A stretch of DNA of 64,000 bases from Cycas panzhihuaensis. Lineage: Eukaryota > Cycadophyta. Both the position numbers and the translations under genes were made by a program. The notes beneath the pieces were generated by a model. It was not told the DNA's origin. It saw only the letters and a list, made by a program, of their open reading frames with translations, and searched no databases. Location: contig CM041465.1 in the NCBI GenBank assembly GCA_023213395.1, positions 124,503,741 through 124,567,740 on the forward strand. The letters run 5' to 3'. Below are positions 11,446-28,206 of the stretch, in pieces (the first letter of the stretch is position 1; the number at the start of each line of letters is the position of its first letter).

Positions 11446-11639
11446 CAAGATGGCATTAAGATGGATCCAAAGAAGGTCCAAGAAATCATAGATTGGCCCT
11501 CACTTAAAAATATAACTAGTGTAAGAAGGTTCTTAGGTGTCGTCAATTTTTTACATTGTTTTATTAGGCAGTATGCCCACATTGCAGCTCCACTGTCAGA
11601 CCTGATAAAGAATTACATCAGCTTAACAAATTCGAATTC
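11446..11639 (+). pseudogene. gypsy RT C-terminal fragment
   Basis: The frame reads GIKMDPKKVQEIIDWP, then RRFLGVVNFLHCFI and APLSDLIK, which is the connection from the end of the RT to RNase H in Ty3/gypsy pol. The catalytic FDD box is upstream of this point and missing. The frame is open for about 65 codons and then loses similarity. Confidence 0.85.
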
Positions 11640-12165
11640 TTCCATGACCAAACAAGTGATCCGGTACTGGGTCAGTTCCCATTCCCTAAGCTCAGAAACC
11701 AAACTGTTGGACGTATGACATAAACATGGCAGGTAAATCACAAAATGTTTGAGTATATTTATTATTCACATAAAGTACATATGAATACATATCAATAAAT
11801 ACAACTCACCTCTTGTCCATTCAATTATATGGGAGAACCTCTAACTCCTCCAATAGGCTTACATGAATATGAGCACAACTCTTCATAGTTCTCATAATTT
11901 AATAATGACTTAAGTTAATTTAAGAGAGAGGAGAAATTATGACCTCCAATACATTAGAAACCTATGAATTAAATATTACTCCCAACAAATCAACATGAGC
12001 GTGAATCAATAATATTAATTTTTTTAGGAAGATAGATACAACAAACTTGTCAACAATGACTACACGCAATCCAGCACATATTTACAGTCCAATATCATAA
12101 TCAAATGGATTGTTCCTCGGCTATAATCCTTAGAAATAAGATAGAGGCAGAGGCAGTATCAACAA
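11640..12165. other. unassigned AT-rich DNA
   Basis: About 0.5 kb without a recognisable coding region or repeat. Confidence 0.3.
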
Positions 12166-12385
12166 TTGTGGAGACAACAACTGTCAGATCACTCATACGG
12201 ATCTGCAACAACACAAGACCAACCAAGCTTGCTTCTGTCAAGGGACTTGCTACTGTTTAAAATTGCAATCATTACAGCTGAATTTCATGAAGCGGATGAC
12301 TATGATATTCTCTTATCAGCTCAGGGCTACAACAGGTCCTCACTTCAATATGCTTTGAGGCCAAAGCATTTTAACAAGAGGGGTA
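12166..12385 (+). pseudogene. possible 3' end of a gypsy pol
   Basis: An open plus-strand frame ends in SLQYALRPKHFNKRGMF. The DNA at its end, TTGAGGCCAAAGCATTTT followed by a short AGAGGGG purine run, resembles the pol terminus and polypurine tract of plant gypsy elements. No integrase or chromodomain motif is visible upstream, so the assignment rests on position and this terminal sequence only. Confidence 0.3.
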
Positions 12386-13375
12386 TGTTCTGACCCTCAC
12401 TAATATTCGTTAATTATTCATTTGTTAAACAGTATGAATGAAGTGACATACCCATTGATGAAAAGACCTATGACATGCATAAATATGTGAAACCATTATA
12501 ATATTTCATATCATGGAGTGATCAATTTCACATATTGTATTTGGACACCTTTCACAAAGCACTTCGGGGTTATCCTTGGAGACTGGCCCCTCAAACTGGC
12601 CAAGCACATTTAATCTCTTGTGGTGAACTGTCTGAATCACCACACTGAAGGCACCTGATAGAGCACAAAATGGTAAATTTTGAAACAATTTTTTGTTTAT
12701 GCAATTCCTTCTTGTCGTTCTTGTGTTTGTCAAGGCAAGTTTGCAGGTCCGAGTGCCTCAAGGGTATGATCTGCATGATTGTCAATACTAAATGTCATGC
12801 CCAGCCTTGGCTTCAGTGAGTTACCATCTGCTCATGGCTGAGCACATGGTACAGAAGATACCCTGTGCTTGGTGCGGTCTCCTCCTTTGTACATATTCAA
12901 TGTATCCATGGGCTATGGCAAGGATGGCACCCTGCAAGGTGACCTCTGCCCTTGTCCGTTTTCTCATGGTTTCTGAATGAAGGGTTGAAGTCCAATGGCC
13001 AGGGCTTTGTTTGATGAACATGATGTTTGGCATAATTTCCTTTTAAGCCCTGCATGGCTGCATTTGCCAGTTATGCTCCAGGCTGGGTTTGAATTTCAAC
13101 CCTCTGTTCGGGTTGATTTAAGTCTGCATGTGTAGAGTGTCCTGCAAGAGAACTTAGCAGTGTGGTGTATGTGCTTTTTCATTCAGTTTTGCAGCCTCTG
13201 GAAAACCTTCCATGTTCTCCACAATTGCTGCTGTGGAATTTTGCCTCGAAAGGGGAACATGTCCTCTCTAGTGAGGTGTGAGTAGGCAGTTTGGATAGTC
13301 ATAGCCACCGCCTGTTTTTTTATTGTAAACAGATTATTTTTCCCATCTAACAATTAATGAATCATCATTTCAACA
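12386..13375 (+). repeat. possible gypsy-type LTR
   Basis: The segment starts TGTTCTGACC right after the purine run and ends TTTCAACA before an A-rich stretch, so it has TG...CA ends at a plausible LTR length (990 bp). It is less AT-rich than its surroundings. No partner LTR is present in the window and no target-site duplication was found, so this could also be part of a gene intron. Confidence 0.35.
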
Positions 13376-13526
13376 AAAAAGAAAAAAGATTGCATTCACC
13401 CCTAACTAAACTATAAGAAGAAGGTGAATTAAAGCAACTGCAGAACCCTTTCAAGGGCAGCTCTCTCAGATTCCAAGATCGTAGGTGAATCTCACCTACA
13501 CCAGGCCACAGGTTTTCCACAAGTAC

Positions 13527-15426
13527 CTGCTTGCAAGGAATTTCTTTCAAAGCTTCTATTTGGGTAGGTTTGAAAATCACACGGTCAGTTTCTCCATGTC
13601 CACAGCAACCAGAAGAGTTATCTCCATATGTAAACAACTGTATTGGAACAAAACATGGTAGTTCATAAATCATTCATCCACTTATAAACTGGAACCAGCA
13701 AATCCAAATGCCATATTTGCAGGACACAACTACTAACCTCTCCTGTCTTTGTAACGAAAGCAGCATGATTATGAGAGCTTGACACGTAAGTAACATGCAA
13801 TCTCAAAGGTAATTCAACGCGTGTCAATGTCGAACACCGAGTGACATCCAGCCCATGGCCCAGAACTCCACTATTGCTTGAACCACAAGAGTACAGCGAC
13901 CCATCTTTAACCAAAAGAGTATGATATTTACCAGTGCTGACTTGAACCTGTCACACAATTTCCATTCAATCAATAAATTATTTGCATTGATGACAAGCAA
14001 GATGCAATAATACTGGCAGATAAATGATGGGCAAAGGGAATGCCCTAAGCTTCTCTCACAAGCATTTCCACTCATATAGCCTCAAGCATTTCAGATTATG
14101 CAGATTAACATTGACAACGTGTGCAAAAACAAAATAGATATTTACAGAATTAAAACAGGTTTTATGTTAGTTTTGTTAACATACTTTGATAGGTCAGCTT
14201 CACTGGGGTGAACATATCCTAAAACCGACCACGTTTCCCTTCAAATATAAGGTTTGCCACTATGGAAGGACTGTTATGAAGGGACACTTAAATTGTTCTA
14301 AATAATTTAAAACCCCTTGCACAGGTGCATACAAGGACAAAGCAGTCGGGGGCTGGTCGTGGACATGTAATGCTCATACATCATGTATACATGCACTGCA
14401 CATACATCCACACATTTTGCCTCCAGTGGAGTCACTTACAGGGAACAGCCGAGCCGTTTTGACATATGCATTGCCCTTTAGTGAATGTATGCATCTAAGT
14501 CTAGCTGTTTTGCTGAGATTCATGCCTTTTACATCTATGCTATACACATAAAGGAAAAGCACACACACACACACTCTCTCTCTTCAAGTATGTATGCAGA
14601 TCCACCCCTCTGGACACGCTTAATCTTTGACAGTTCAATTTCCCATCAAAAGCTACTGTGCAAGTCAAATGGCCGCAGCGAAAAAAATTGCCCATCAACT
14701 GAAGAGCACTCTCCCAATATTCCTGTCACTCTTCACGTAGGATTAGATTTACACTCTAGTGCACAGGCCGAAAAATCAGAAATGATGGATACAATTCCAA
14801 GAATTTTGCCTATTTTTCCAGCCAGACTCAAGTAAGCAATTTATTTTAACTACTGGCAGGGGTGAACGTCAAATTCTAAGCCAGACGCCAGGGAATTAAA
14901 GGGAAAATGTCTGCCAATTGATTGGCATCGCCTCCGTCAGCAGATGCGAAAAGCTGTCTATTGATTCGTGGGCGCGTGTGTATTCAGATTAATTTAATAA
15001 TAATACTAATGATAATAAAATGAAATATAACAGGTTTCGTTTAGAAGAGGAGGTTAAGTGTAGCAATGTTGTAAGACAGAGCCAGAGCAATACATTGCCA
15101 TTTGGAGTCTCAACAGAACCAAAAGGTTGGTACGCTGCTTGAAGAAACCTCAGCACAAGCTTCCAATTTCCTCCGCATCTGTGCAAAAGTTGCTTACGAG
15201 AAGGCAATGGCATTGCAGAAAACATCGGATGAGAGTTCGACAATTGAAATGCAGCAACCTCCGCCAAGGACTTAAACCTGTATGGCGGAAAGCCATACGG
15301 TGCCCTAAATGCGTAGCATAAAACTTCCAGATTGGCCAAGTCTTCTGCACTCAAACGGCCTTTACTTAAAATCTCACAAAGTAGATATGGAGGTAGCTCT
15401 TGCAATGCACATGGTTGATCCGCCAT
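13527..15426 (-). CDS. F-box/RCC1-repeat protein, 5' exons only
   Basis: Three exons can be joined in frame on the minus strand: exon 1 15426-15094 (111 codons, start ATGGCGG), exon 2 13947-13738 (70 codons), exon 3 13637-13527 (37 codons). All introns begin GT and end AG. Exon 1 holds an F-box-like start (ELPPYLLCEILSKGRLSAED) and a helical part ending VETPNGN. Exons 2-3 encode RCC1 repeats: YSCGSSNSGVLGHG and FTYGDNSSGCCGHGETDR. Known relatives have about 450-500 residues with several more RCC1 blades, and the next one was not found in the 13.5 kb to the left. Family knowledge suggests a substrate adaptor of an SCF ubiquitin ligase with a beta-propeller, but the substrate is unknown. Exons 1-3 have no stop or shift. 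Either the gene is truncated, or exon 4 lies beyond the window across a TE-filled intron. Confidence 0.85.
14560..14582 (+). repeat. (CA)n(CT)n microsatellite in intron 1
   Basis: About eight CA units are followed by four CT units, inside intron 1 of the F-box/RCC1 gene. Confidence 0.9.
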
Positions 15427-15989
15427 AGGTTTTATGCTCTAAAATATTATTAGCACTGCCTTCCAATGTTTTGGTAAATTGGTGGTACGGGCTGAAGCTC
15501 CGACCCCAATAAGATCGGATAATTCAAACTAGGTTCTCGCAGGTTCGGGCAAAAGGGTATAAAATGCACTGAAGCTGAGTGGAACCTGTCGAGAATGGAT
15601 CCCATGTAAGTCCTCCTTGAATGGAACGAGGAGGTCCAAGTCCACGCGCAGAGTCCGCTGGGGTGCTCCCCCTGTTGGCATATGACCGCGTCCTCAGAGG
15701 AATCCCAGCAAGTTAGCTCCAAGCGCAGAGACTATACTCCGAAGAGATTTTACGACAAGCGTCGAACGTAGCATTGGCCGGGTTCGTTATGAGAGATAGG
15801 TCACATTGGAAGGAAGCTCACGGTTCTCCGGGCCAGCGGCCTAACGTCAGGAGGTCATTCTCTAACACGGGGAGAATGGTGACGATGGGATGACCGAGCA
15901 CGTTTGCTTGTACCAGGTCAATTTGACGTCACACACTGCTTAGGGACACAAATCGCTAGGACAAAGCATACCCACGCTTGGGGCCAAAC
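15427..15989 (-). promoter_or_regulatory. CpG-rich 5' flank and probable promoter/5' UTR of the F-box/RCC1 gene
   Basis: This stretch, directly upstream of the ATG at 15426, has many CG dinucleotides (for example CCGGGCC, GCGTCGAACG, ACGCGCAG), whereas the surrounding repeats are nearly free of them. It also has a TGACGTCA-like site at about 15925-15932. CpG retention fits an unmethylated promoter. No TATA box placed for minus-strand transcription was found; a TATAAAA at about 15559 reads on the plus strand. The transcription start cannot be fixed by eye. Confidence 0.45.
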
Positions 15990-18900
15990 TGTTGGATGGA
16001 ACACGTTTAAATTTATCGAATGGACCACGTCATATTGCGTACTTCTTTTGTTGAACTTTGTCTATAGATAAGATCATCTAACATGGGATTGCGTTTGGTT
16101 TTATTTTACAATTAAAATGGTTTAATGTGGTGGCTCCATGCATGGGGCTAGATTGCAATTTCAACAGTTTAGTTGGTCTCATACAGCAGGTGATTACCGC
16201 TTGTAGGAGAAGATTAAAATTTTCTAGAATTTTTAGAGCAGATCTATTGAAGAGTGACGATTTTGAGCAATGTAAAATTTATGTCGCTTAATTCAACAAT
16301 TATATTACAACTGACATAATTTTTGGCCATGGATTTTTTCATCATAAAGTATTTCTCTGCCAAAAATTTTCTTCCTGATTTTTTCTTATTTTTTTCCACC
16401 AAATTTTTTTCTCTTGATTTTTTTTCATTTTTTTACCACTGATCGTTGCAGCACAAGGAATCGGAAAAATCACATCAGACTTGATCTCCCCGAACTGTCT
16501 CACAAAATCTGGTGCAGTTTCCACTCTGAGTTTTCTGAAATCCCCCCACATAAGACCACATTGTTATTAGGGTGTTTCAAAATGGTCACTCTCCCCTAAT
16601 GGTCAAAAATGTTTCACGTGAGTATGAGATATTCATTGAAGTTAGCAAGTGGTTTAGGCTTCCTACTATGACATGGACAACGTTTTCTATACCTCTAAAT
16701 ATATGTGACTCACTAAGAAAAGTGGCATAGTCCTTGTATATTTGACCTAATTTATCTCTATTGTGTAAGTATTTTGTTCTCTTAATAGTCTCTACCTCTA
16801 ATCAGAGATTTTGCATTTAAATTTTACATCAATTTTTTGTTCTAATTAAATAATGAACTTTATTTTCCATAATGTTTTATTAGTTGAACTACTTTTTTAA
16901 ATTAAAAAAATGTAAAAAAAAATCTCTATTATTTTATTTCATAATGCAAATGGTTTATATGACTAAATAATGCTTTCATTGTGTTTTTCTTTGTAAACAC
17001 TTTAAATGAACCTTATATTTGGTTGTTGTCCTATTTTAAAGTATTTGAATTGATTAGTAAGTTATAATGATTAAATAATTATTGAAAATACAAATTAAGA
17101 GAATTTTGATAATCAAATGGAATAGTCCAATAAAGAATAATACAATGTACTTAATTATATAAGAAATCAAAGATGTCCTTATTTAAGGAACAATTCTTCT
17201 ACAAATGCATTACCTCCAAGAGGGTGTAGAAATTCAATTTCAATTGATGGTTTTCAAACAAGGCCCTCACCCTTGTTGAAATTAGATAGTATAAGGACAC
17301 AACCTTAAAGTGATGATCATCAAGTTACATGTTTCTACTTTTTAATAGTAGACTATTAGCAATATTCATTATCTTTTTCTATCTTCTTCATATTTCTTTA
17401 TAGTTTATATAAATATATTTTATTTAATTTTATTTATTATTCATCATATGTTAGGTGGGAGCTATTTCACGCTTTGCCAGGTATGAGGGTATACTACTTT
17501 TAGTTACTTATTTATCATTATAAGGTGGAAGTTTGTTTAATACTCCACCAAATGTTAGGATGCATTGTTTTCTATTTTTAGAATATGTAGTTAGTTTATC
17601 TTATGATTTAATGGTAAGGTGTTAGATTTTATGCTAGTACTTTGCATGATGTAACATTTTTCTTGTCACTTGCATCAATACAAAAGTTAACCAGCTTACT
17701 TCTGAAAACAAGGGGAGTAGATGATATGAATAAAGATAAAATAAAGGGGTAGGTTAGATTATGTAGCAACAAGTATGATTATAAAATCCATAAAAGAATA
17801 TTTCTAAGTGATGATATATTCAATTTGAAGGCACGACTTACAAGAGAAAATGTCACCAAGTGAGAGATCAAAGTTAGAGTTTACCATTAACTGGTAAATT
17901 GCTAGAAATAGGCATCAAGACTAAAAGACATATAAGTTTAAAGTTACTAAAATGACTAATAAACCAATTACTAAAGGGTAAAATTAAACTCAAAGGCTTT
18001 ATTCTAAAGTAAGTATCTACTCTATACATTAGAAATAGATTTTAAGTCTTATTCCACATCAAACAAGGCATCAAGAGCTTTCCAACTAGTGAAATCCCAA
18101 AACAAATATTATATGAAAAAGTTATAACAGTTCAAAGTTACAAGTGGAACTTCATCACTTACAAAAATTAAACAACATACTAAGTTGGTAAGTTTGAAGG
18201 ACTTAAATATTATTATAAGTTATATTTTAGCATTGTGGAACTATTCTATGATGAAAAGCATATTGATAACTTTCCAACAAGTGGTGAAACTCCTACATTG
18301 GACATCAAATGCAAAAGTTATAGTTGTTTGAAGTTGGGCTTCATACCTAAATTTTTGTAAAATCATCACAGTCTTCTCGTAGAAGTAGGAAAGGCCCATG
18401 CAAAATAAGCCCCATATGGAGAAGTCCCACTTAGAAAGGTTTTTTGAGGAAGAACTTGCATAGGAGAAAAAGTAATAGGAAGAAATGACATGGAACAATA
18501 GCTTGTAAGAAGCAACAAATAAAACCACTAAAATCTGCACTTCACTAAAATGACTATAACTCTCTCAATACTTGGTTATTTTTTGCAATCCACCTATAGA
18601 TTCAAAGCTCTATGAAGGGGTTATTCATTTATGTGAAGAAATTTTATTCTTATTAATTATTTAATATAATATTTTTAGGTTTTGTGATTAAACTCAAAAA
18701 AATAAGTGAAAATCGCTCTAGGATAACCTTTCACTATTTTGGTGATAGCTTACTCTTTTGAAGTCATAATTAGACGATTCTAGATGCATTGGAATTTTGA
18801 TTCAAAGATGTTCATCCCCATCTAATTAAATTTAATTAATCATTCTGGTAAGGTATACATATTAGCCCAAAAGTTTAAAACAATAATATGATAATTTAAA

Positions 18901-21900
18901 GAGTAATTGACGAACTTTCATAGTTTCACTCATAAATTTCCCATTAATTAACATAATTTCATCAAATCAATCTTATTGGAATCATATTGAGGTTGTCTCT
19001 CTACACTTAGATAGGTGTGGACCACTTAAAAATTCCTTATGAGGAGAAATTTTTAAAAGTGAGAGTAGTGAGTGGTTAATAGTTAACTATCATACATGTA
19101 AAAGATGATAGAAAATGTTGATTCCATATTTCTTTCAGCGTTGACTATCCAGAATCAAGGCATGGAATTGCCTAACCTACCCTAGCTACTTCACAATCAT
19201 GTAAACCTTATCCATGCAAAGATTTTCTTAATAGAAATCAATTGATCCATAGTTAAAAGTTATGGCATGATTTTCTACCTACCTCCTCCCTTAGTCTGTA
19301 TAAATTATAGTTCCTTTTTAGAGTTAAGAGAGGAAATTTTGAGAGTTTGAAGAGAGACTTTGGAGAATTTTGAAAGAGATTTTGAAGTAGTATTATGCTT
19401 GTTAGTATTCCTTTTGTTATTTAAGAGTTGATTGGAGATCCATCTTCATGAGAGCTAATTGATCTTGTTGGGATAATTTCTACTTAGTTCTCAGGTCCAA
19501 CTTGTCACTCATCCATTGAGATCAATCTTCTTCAATTCTTACTAGTCTTTTGAGTCCATTACACTCTCCCTCAACATCCTTTATCTTCAATCATATCATC
19601 CTTATGGCTTATTGGACTTGGTGGTAAAATGTTAAGCAAAAGCAAGGCACCATTCCAAGGCATATTCTACTTTTTTGCTTAGATTGAAGGTAACTCTGTT
19701 TGGATTATTTGTTGCTTTCTTAAGTTAATGCATAGTTTGATTCAAATTAATCTTTTAGAAAAAATATAAAAAATCTTTCATTATTATTTTTTTAGCTTTC
19801 ATTTCCATTGATATCTAGTGGTTTTGTTGATCTCTTAGATTGATAAAACCTAAGAATCAAACCGGATTTGATTCCTAAGTTCTCATCATATTGGTAAAGT
19901 TGTCTAGGGACTATTTTAATTCTTGGTTATAGTCCTTCCCGAAGTAAGTACATCATTTTTATTTCTTTCATCTCACAAATTTCAATAAGTTCGGCCATTT
20001 AAAGGGTTATAATAGCATATCCCAAACTTTTTAAAGGAGGTGGGGTGATAAATAGGAAGGAATCTTTAAGCAAAGTAGTCTTTCTTTTGCATACAAGGTT
20101 TACTTGATACTATATATTTATTATTATAATCTTGGTTAATTGGTGGACTTATATGTGAGAGTTATTTCCTTTGAATCAATTATTACTATACGTACATGTT
20201 GTTTTCTTAGCTAATAAATAATAAAATACAATGAGCCTTTAAAAGAAGTGAAGTTATTTAGTTGCAATCTTCCACAAGGTATATATTTCTTATCTCAACA
20301 TTCTTAACTTCTTTTCTTAGTTTCAAGATCTTATAAACAAGTAAAAAAAGGAAAGAAAGGCAAAGTGAATGAACATCTTTATTTATTGATTGTGTACTTT
20401 GTTTCCCTCTTCCCTTCTTGCCTTCTTATACAAGAAAAGAACACAGATTTAGAAGTTTAATAAAGTAAGTCTTAGGCTTAAAACTTATGATTCTCTTTTA
20501 TCCTTTCACTTTCTCTTGAGTATATTTAAAAGATTGAAAAAGGAAAGTAAAGGACTAAGCAATAGGATAAATGTAAGTACAACTTAAGAACCTCGATCTC
20601 CTTTGCCTCTTGTGATTATTTGAGTTTTGCTCTTATTCTAAACTCATTTAAGAAAACACAAAGTAAAATGGGAAGGAATTATATTTTACACTTTATATAG
20701 TTTTATTGATTGCATGTTCGTTTTATGTTATATTCGTTCAAACTGAGAATGCATGCTAGTTTATGCATGTAAGTTTGGCTTGTTAATACTTGATTTAAAC
20801 TAATTAGATTTAGATTTATCTTTTTAATGTACATGTAAACCATTTGAAACCTACATCTATTTAATTCCTTCTCCATAAATTGAACTTACAAGTAAACAAG
20901 ATTCCTTCTTAGGGATTGGTTGAAAGGGTCACTCCTTAAGATCAGTTACTTTAGTTTTTCTCTTCTGAAAAAGTCACTCTAAGGTGATTGGCCCCAAGCC
21001 AATAAAATAGGCCTTTTAGGCTAAGTCTTACCTATAGGACACTTAGAGCTTTCCCGTCTTAAAAAGGGCAAAGATTTAGATCTTATATATTGGGCATCAT
21101 CTTATTATATGGATATTTAAAATTTATCTTTGTTGATATTGCTTTTATAAGTGCTTTATTATCTTTTATGAATAATTATAATTCTTATATATGTCAAAAT
21201 TTTAGATGCTTAGAAGTATTTTTAATTAAATTGTAAGTTTTTAGCCTAAAAACTTGCTAGGCATTTATAATGTATTACTTCCTTAGGTTCTTTTATTTCA
21301 ACACAGTTCAACAATTTTATACTTTACTTTTCTTTTGTATTCAATTTTATTTTATTTTATTCATATCTTTCTATTTCATTCATTTTTCTCTATTTCACTT
21401 CAACTCAATAACTTTTATTAAAATTGCATTCAATGAAAAGGATGCAACTTCTTATAGATCTTATTGCTAAAATATGTAGTGATTCATTGGATAAAAAGAA
21501 TATCTTATGGATTTTATGGTGTGCCATATATAAAAATTTATAAAAATATGTATTTATGATTTTGAAAAAATTGTGGAACAAACCCCCCATGAATTAATAA
21601 TTTCAATTTCTAAATATAATGGAGTGGTAATCTTATTATTAAAATACATTCCCATTCAATAGAACCTCAGTACTAAGTATAAAGAAGGCATTTCCTAATA
21701 AGCACTAAAAACTTTATGAAGTTCTTATTGATTAAGTCTCAATTTAGTGTTTAGGCACCTTAAATTACCAAGATGTATATCACTTTATCCATGTTGAAGA
21801 CTAAAAAGGCAAAAATCTTCATATTTGTTAAATTTGTCACTTCAAGTTTGCATATTTTATGGGCATACGTGTACACCTATATATGTTAAGTTAAATCATT

Positions 21901-22509
21901 TATTTAACAAGGATAGTTGGACATCCATTACATGCATATACTTCATGACAAGGGTGTTATTTCATAACAGTTTCTAAATCTAGTCAGATAGAACTAACTT
22001 AGGATTAACTTATATTAACTATTATGTTACTATAAATTAGTACATATGCTTTTTTTTTTTAAATACATTAGAGAAATGGAGCTTGGATGATTGCACATGA
22101 ATGGCATATATAATAATCAAAACTAAGTTCAAGAGGACTCAATATAATAGAACTAAGTTTAACATGTGATCTTATGAAATAATTTCAATGAACAAGTTTC
22201 GGTTAATGAAATCAAGGAATGTTAAATAGGTTCCAAATGATAAATAGAATTTAGTCGAATATCTTCTTTTACTTTAGAGTTGATTAATATCTATATAATA
22301 TGTTATACTTAACAAGTTAGACAATTAGAACATGAATGTTAGTATTATGGGAAACTGTTCCATACGAACCCTATATTTATTTTATATATACTTTCTAATT
22401 ATTACTATTATTATTACACTTTTTTTTAATATTATGATTTATTTAATTAAAAATATTATATATTATATAGTAAAAACAAAGGAGAAATCATCTCCTTTAT
22501 CCCTTAGAG
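15990..22509. other. AT-rich intergenic DNA without recognised genes
   Basis: About 6.5 kb on both strands show no conserved domain, no splice-linked frames and no paired LTRs that I could recognise. Open frames are short and low in complexity. A TATA-like sequence followed by a purine-rich leader around 19300-19400 could be a decayed LTR promoter, but nothing supports this further. Confidence 0.4.
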
Positions 22510-26530
<4,021 letters not shown>

Positions 26531-26679
26531 AATTCATACTAGAAGTAGTGAATAAAGCAAGAGTTTTGCCATTTAAAATTATAGTATTTCTATAATTCAA
26601 AATGTAATGTAAGGTCTTAATATGAAGCAAGACCCAAGCTCTAGTAAAGATTTAGGAAATGGGTTTTTTAACCTCCAAA

Positions 26680-28174
26680 GATGGTAGAATTCCATTTAAT
26701 GGTATTAAAAATAACATTTTTTCCACATGTCCTAACTCATTCTAAAGCATATATAACCATCATATACCACTTAAATAGGACCAAGAGTGTTTTAGGATGT
26801 CCACATATTATATTAGCCATGCATACTTATCAAGATTTGCCTTGATAACTAGCCTATTATATAACAAAGAACAGGTAAAAAATGCTTTCTTAAATTCCAC
26901 TTACACTTATTATATCCTCTAGAAGTGCCATTACCAAAATATACCACTATTGACAATATTCCATATACTATTCATCATGTTAGAGATCTTGTTTCTTGAT
27001 ATGATTATCTTATATATATGACATGTAATAAATTTGGCAAATAATTTTGACATGTATCATGCCTAGTCCTTTTAGCACCTCTTATTGCCATTTGCGACCA
27101 AATTGATGATTTAAGAGGTAGAATGGAAATTGCATATCTCATTAATAATGAACTTGTTAAAATCCTTAAGATAAAAATCTCACTTGAGTAATAGGCACTA
27201 GTTCCATTAGCCTTTGTTGTTATAAGAAAACTAGTTAATTATTAATAATACTTTCTTACTTAGCCTTCGAGCTTTAAATCGTTGATATTATCCAAAATAA
27301 ATCCCACCCTTCTACATTAGAGTGGCCATTAAATTGAGTATTATTTGAAGGACGACATCCTGTGTGACTCATCCTCTCTCTAAGCTATCCATTTCATGTA
27401 ATCTTCATAAGCTTTATAAATGGTCTTGAGAATGGGAGAACTAACAACCTTTAAAGGAACTAGAAAAATAAGAGTGGTTTGTAGAGTCAAGAGAAAACTA
27501 TTACATCAATCTTAGATGGCTTTACTCAAGTTATGCTTGATTAATAACTTCCAAGTCTTAACTTCCTTTATGGCTTTAGTAAGCCATTTAACACATAAGA
27601 CCCATTATTTTAGTTTGGTATCAGTGATACCTAGTTTACCTTCCTTATCAATTTTATAATAAATATGTTAATTAACTCTACCAATGCCCTTCTTTCCTTT
27701 TTCTAGAGCCCATAATAAGAAAATCAATAGTTTGGTGAGTATATCATTGACTACACTAAAGGGGACTGGACAAGTAGAGTAATATATATGAGTAATAATT
27801 AGCATTGAAGTGAACCTGGTAACTTTCACACAAAAACAAAAACTTAGAAGACTAGCTTGTTAGTTTTCTCTTAATTATATTAATTACACACTCCCACTTT
27901 TATACTAAAGAAATACCAAAACTAAAAGGAATAACAAGATATGTAAAAATTTTGTTAGGCTTAATCTAAGTCCATTCAAACTTTTAGAGTTACTATGGCT
28001 TATCTCTTAGAGACTATAAAAAGTAGGTTATTTTCCCCCATTAAATATTAGAACCTAAGGCTAAGCAAAAAGTATTAATAACCTTTAGTACTTACTCCAC
28101 CACTCTTGGCTCGACTGTGACTATAAGGATAGAGTCATTAATAAGATGCCCATTGATCAATTATTTATCTTCCA

Positions 28175-28206
<32 letters not shown>

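Noticed and set aside
12792-13033. Open frames on both strands that might be another exon of the F-box/RCC1 gene
   Set aside because: They do not contain RCC1 motifs (GxNxxGQLGxG) and lie within the possible LTR.
15990-16166. A TGTTGGATGG...TTTCAACA segment of 177 bp that could be a short (TRIM-like) LTR
   Set aside because: No second copy, no convincing primer-binding site after it and no target duplication were found.
16342-16551. Minus-strand frame MWGDFRKLRVETAPDF...
   Set aside because: It is short, with a Lys/Asn-rich low-complexity end from a T-rich tract, and no family was recognised.
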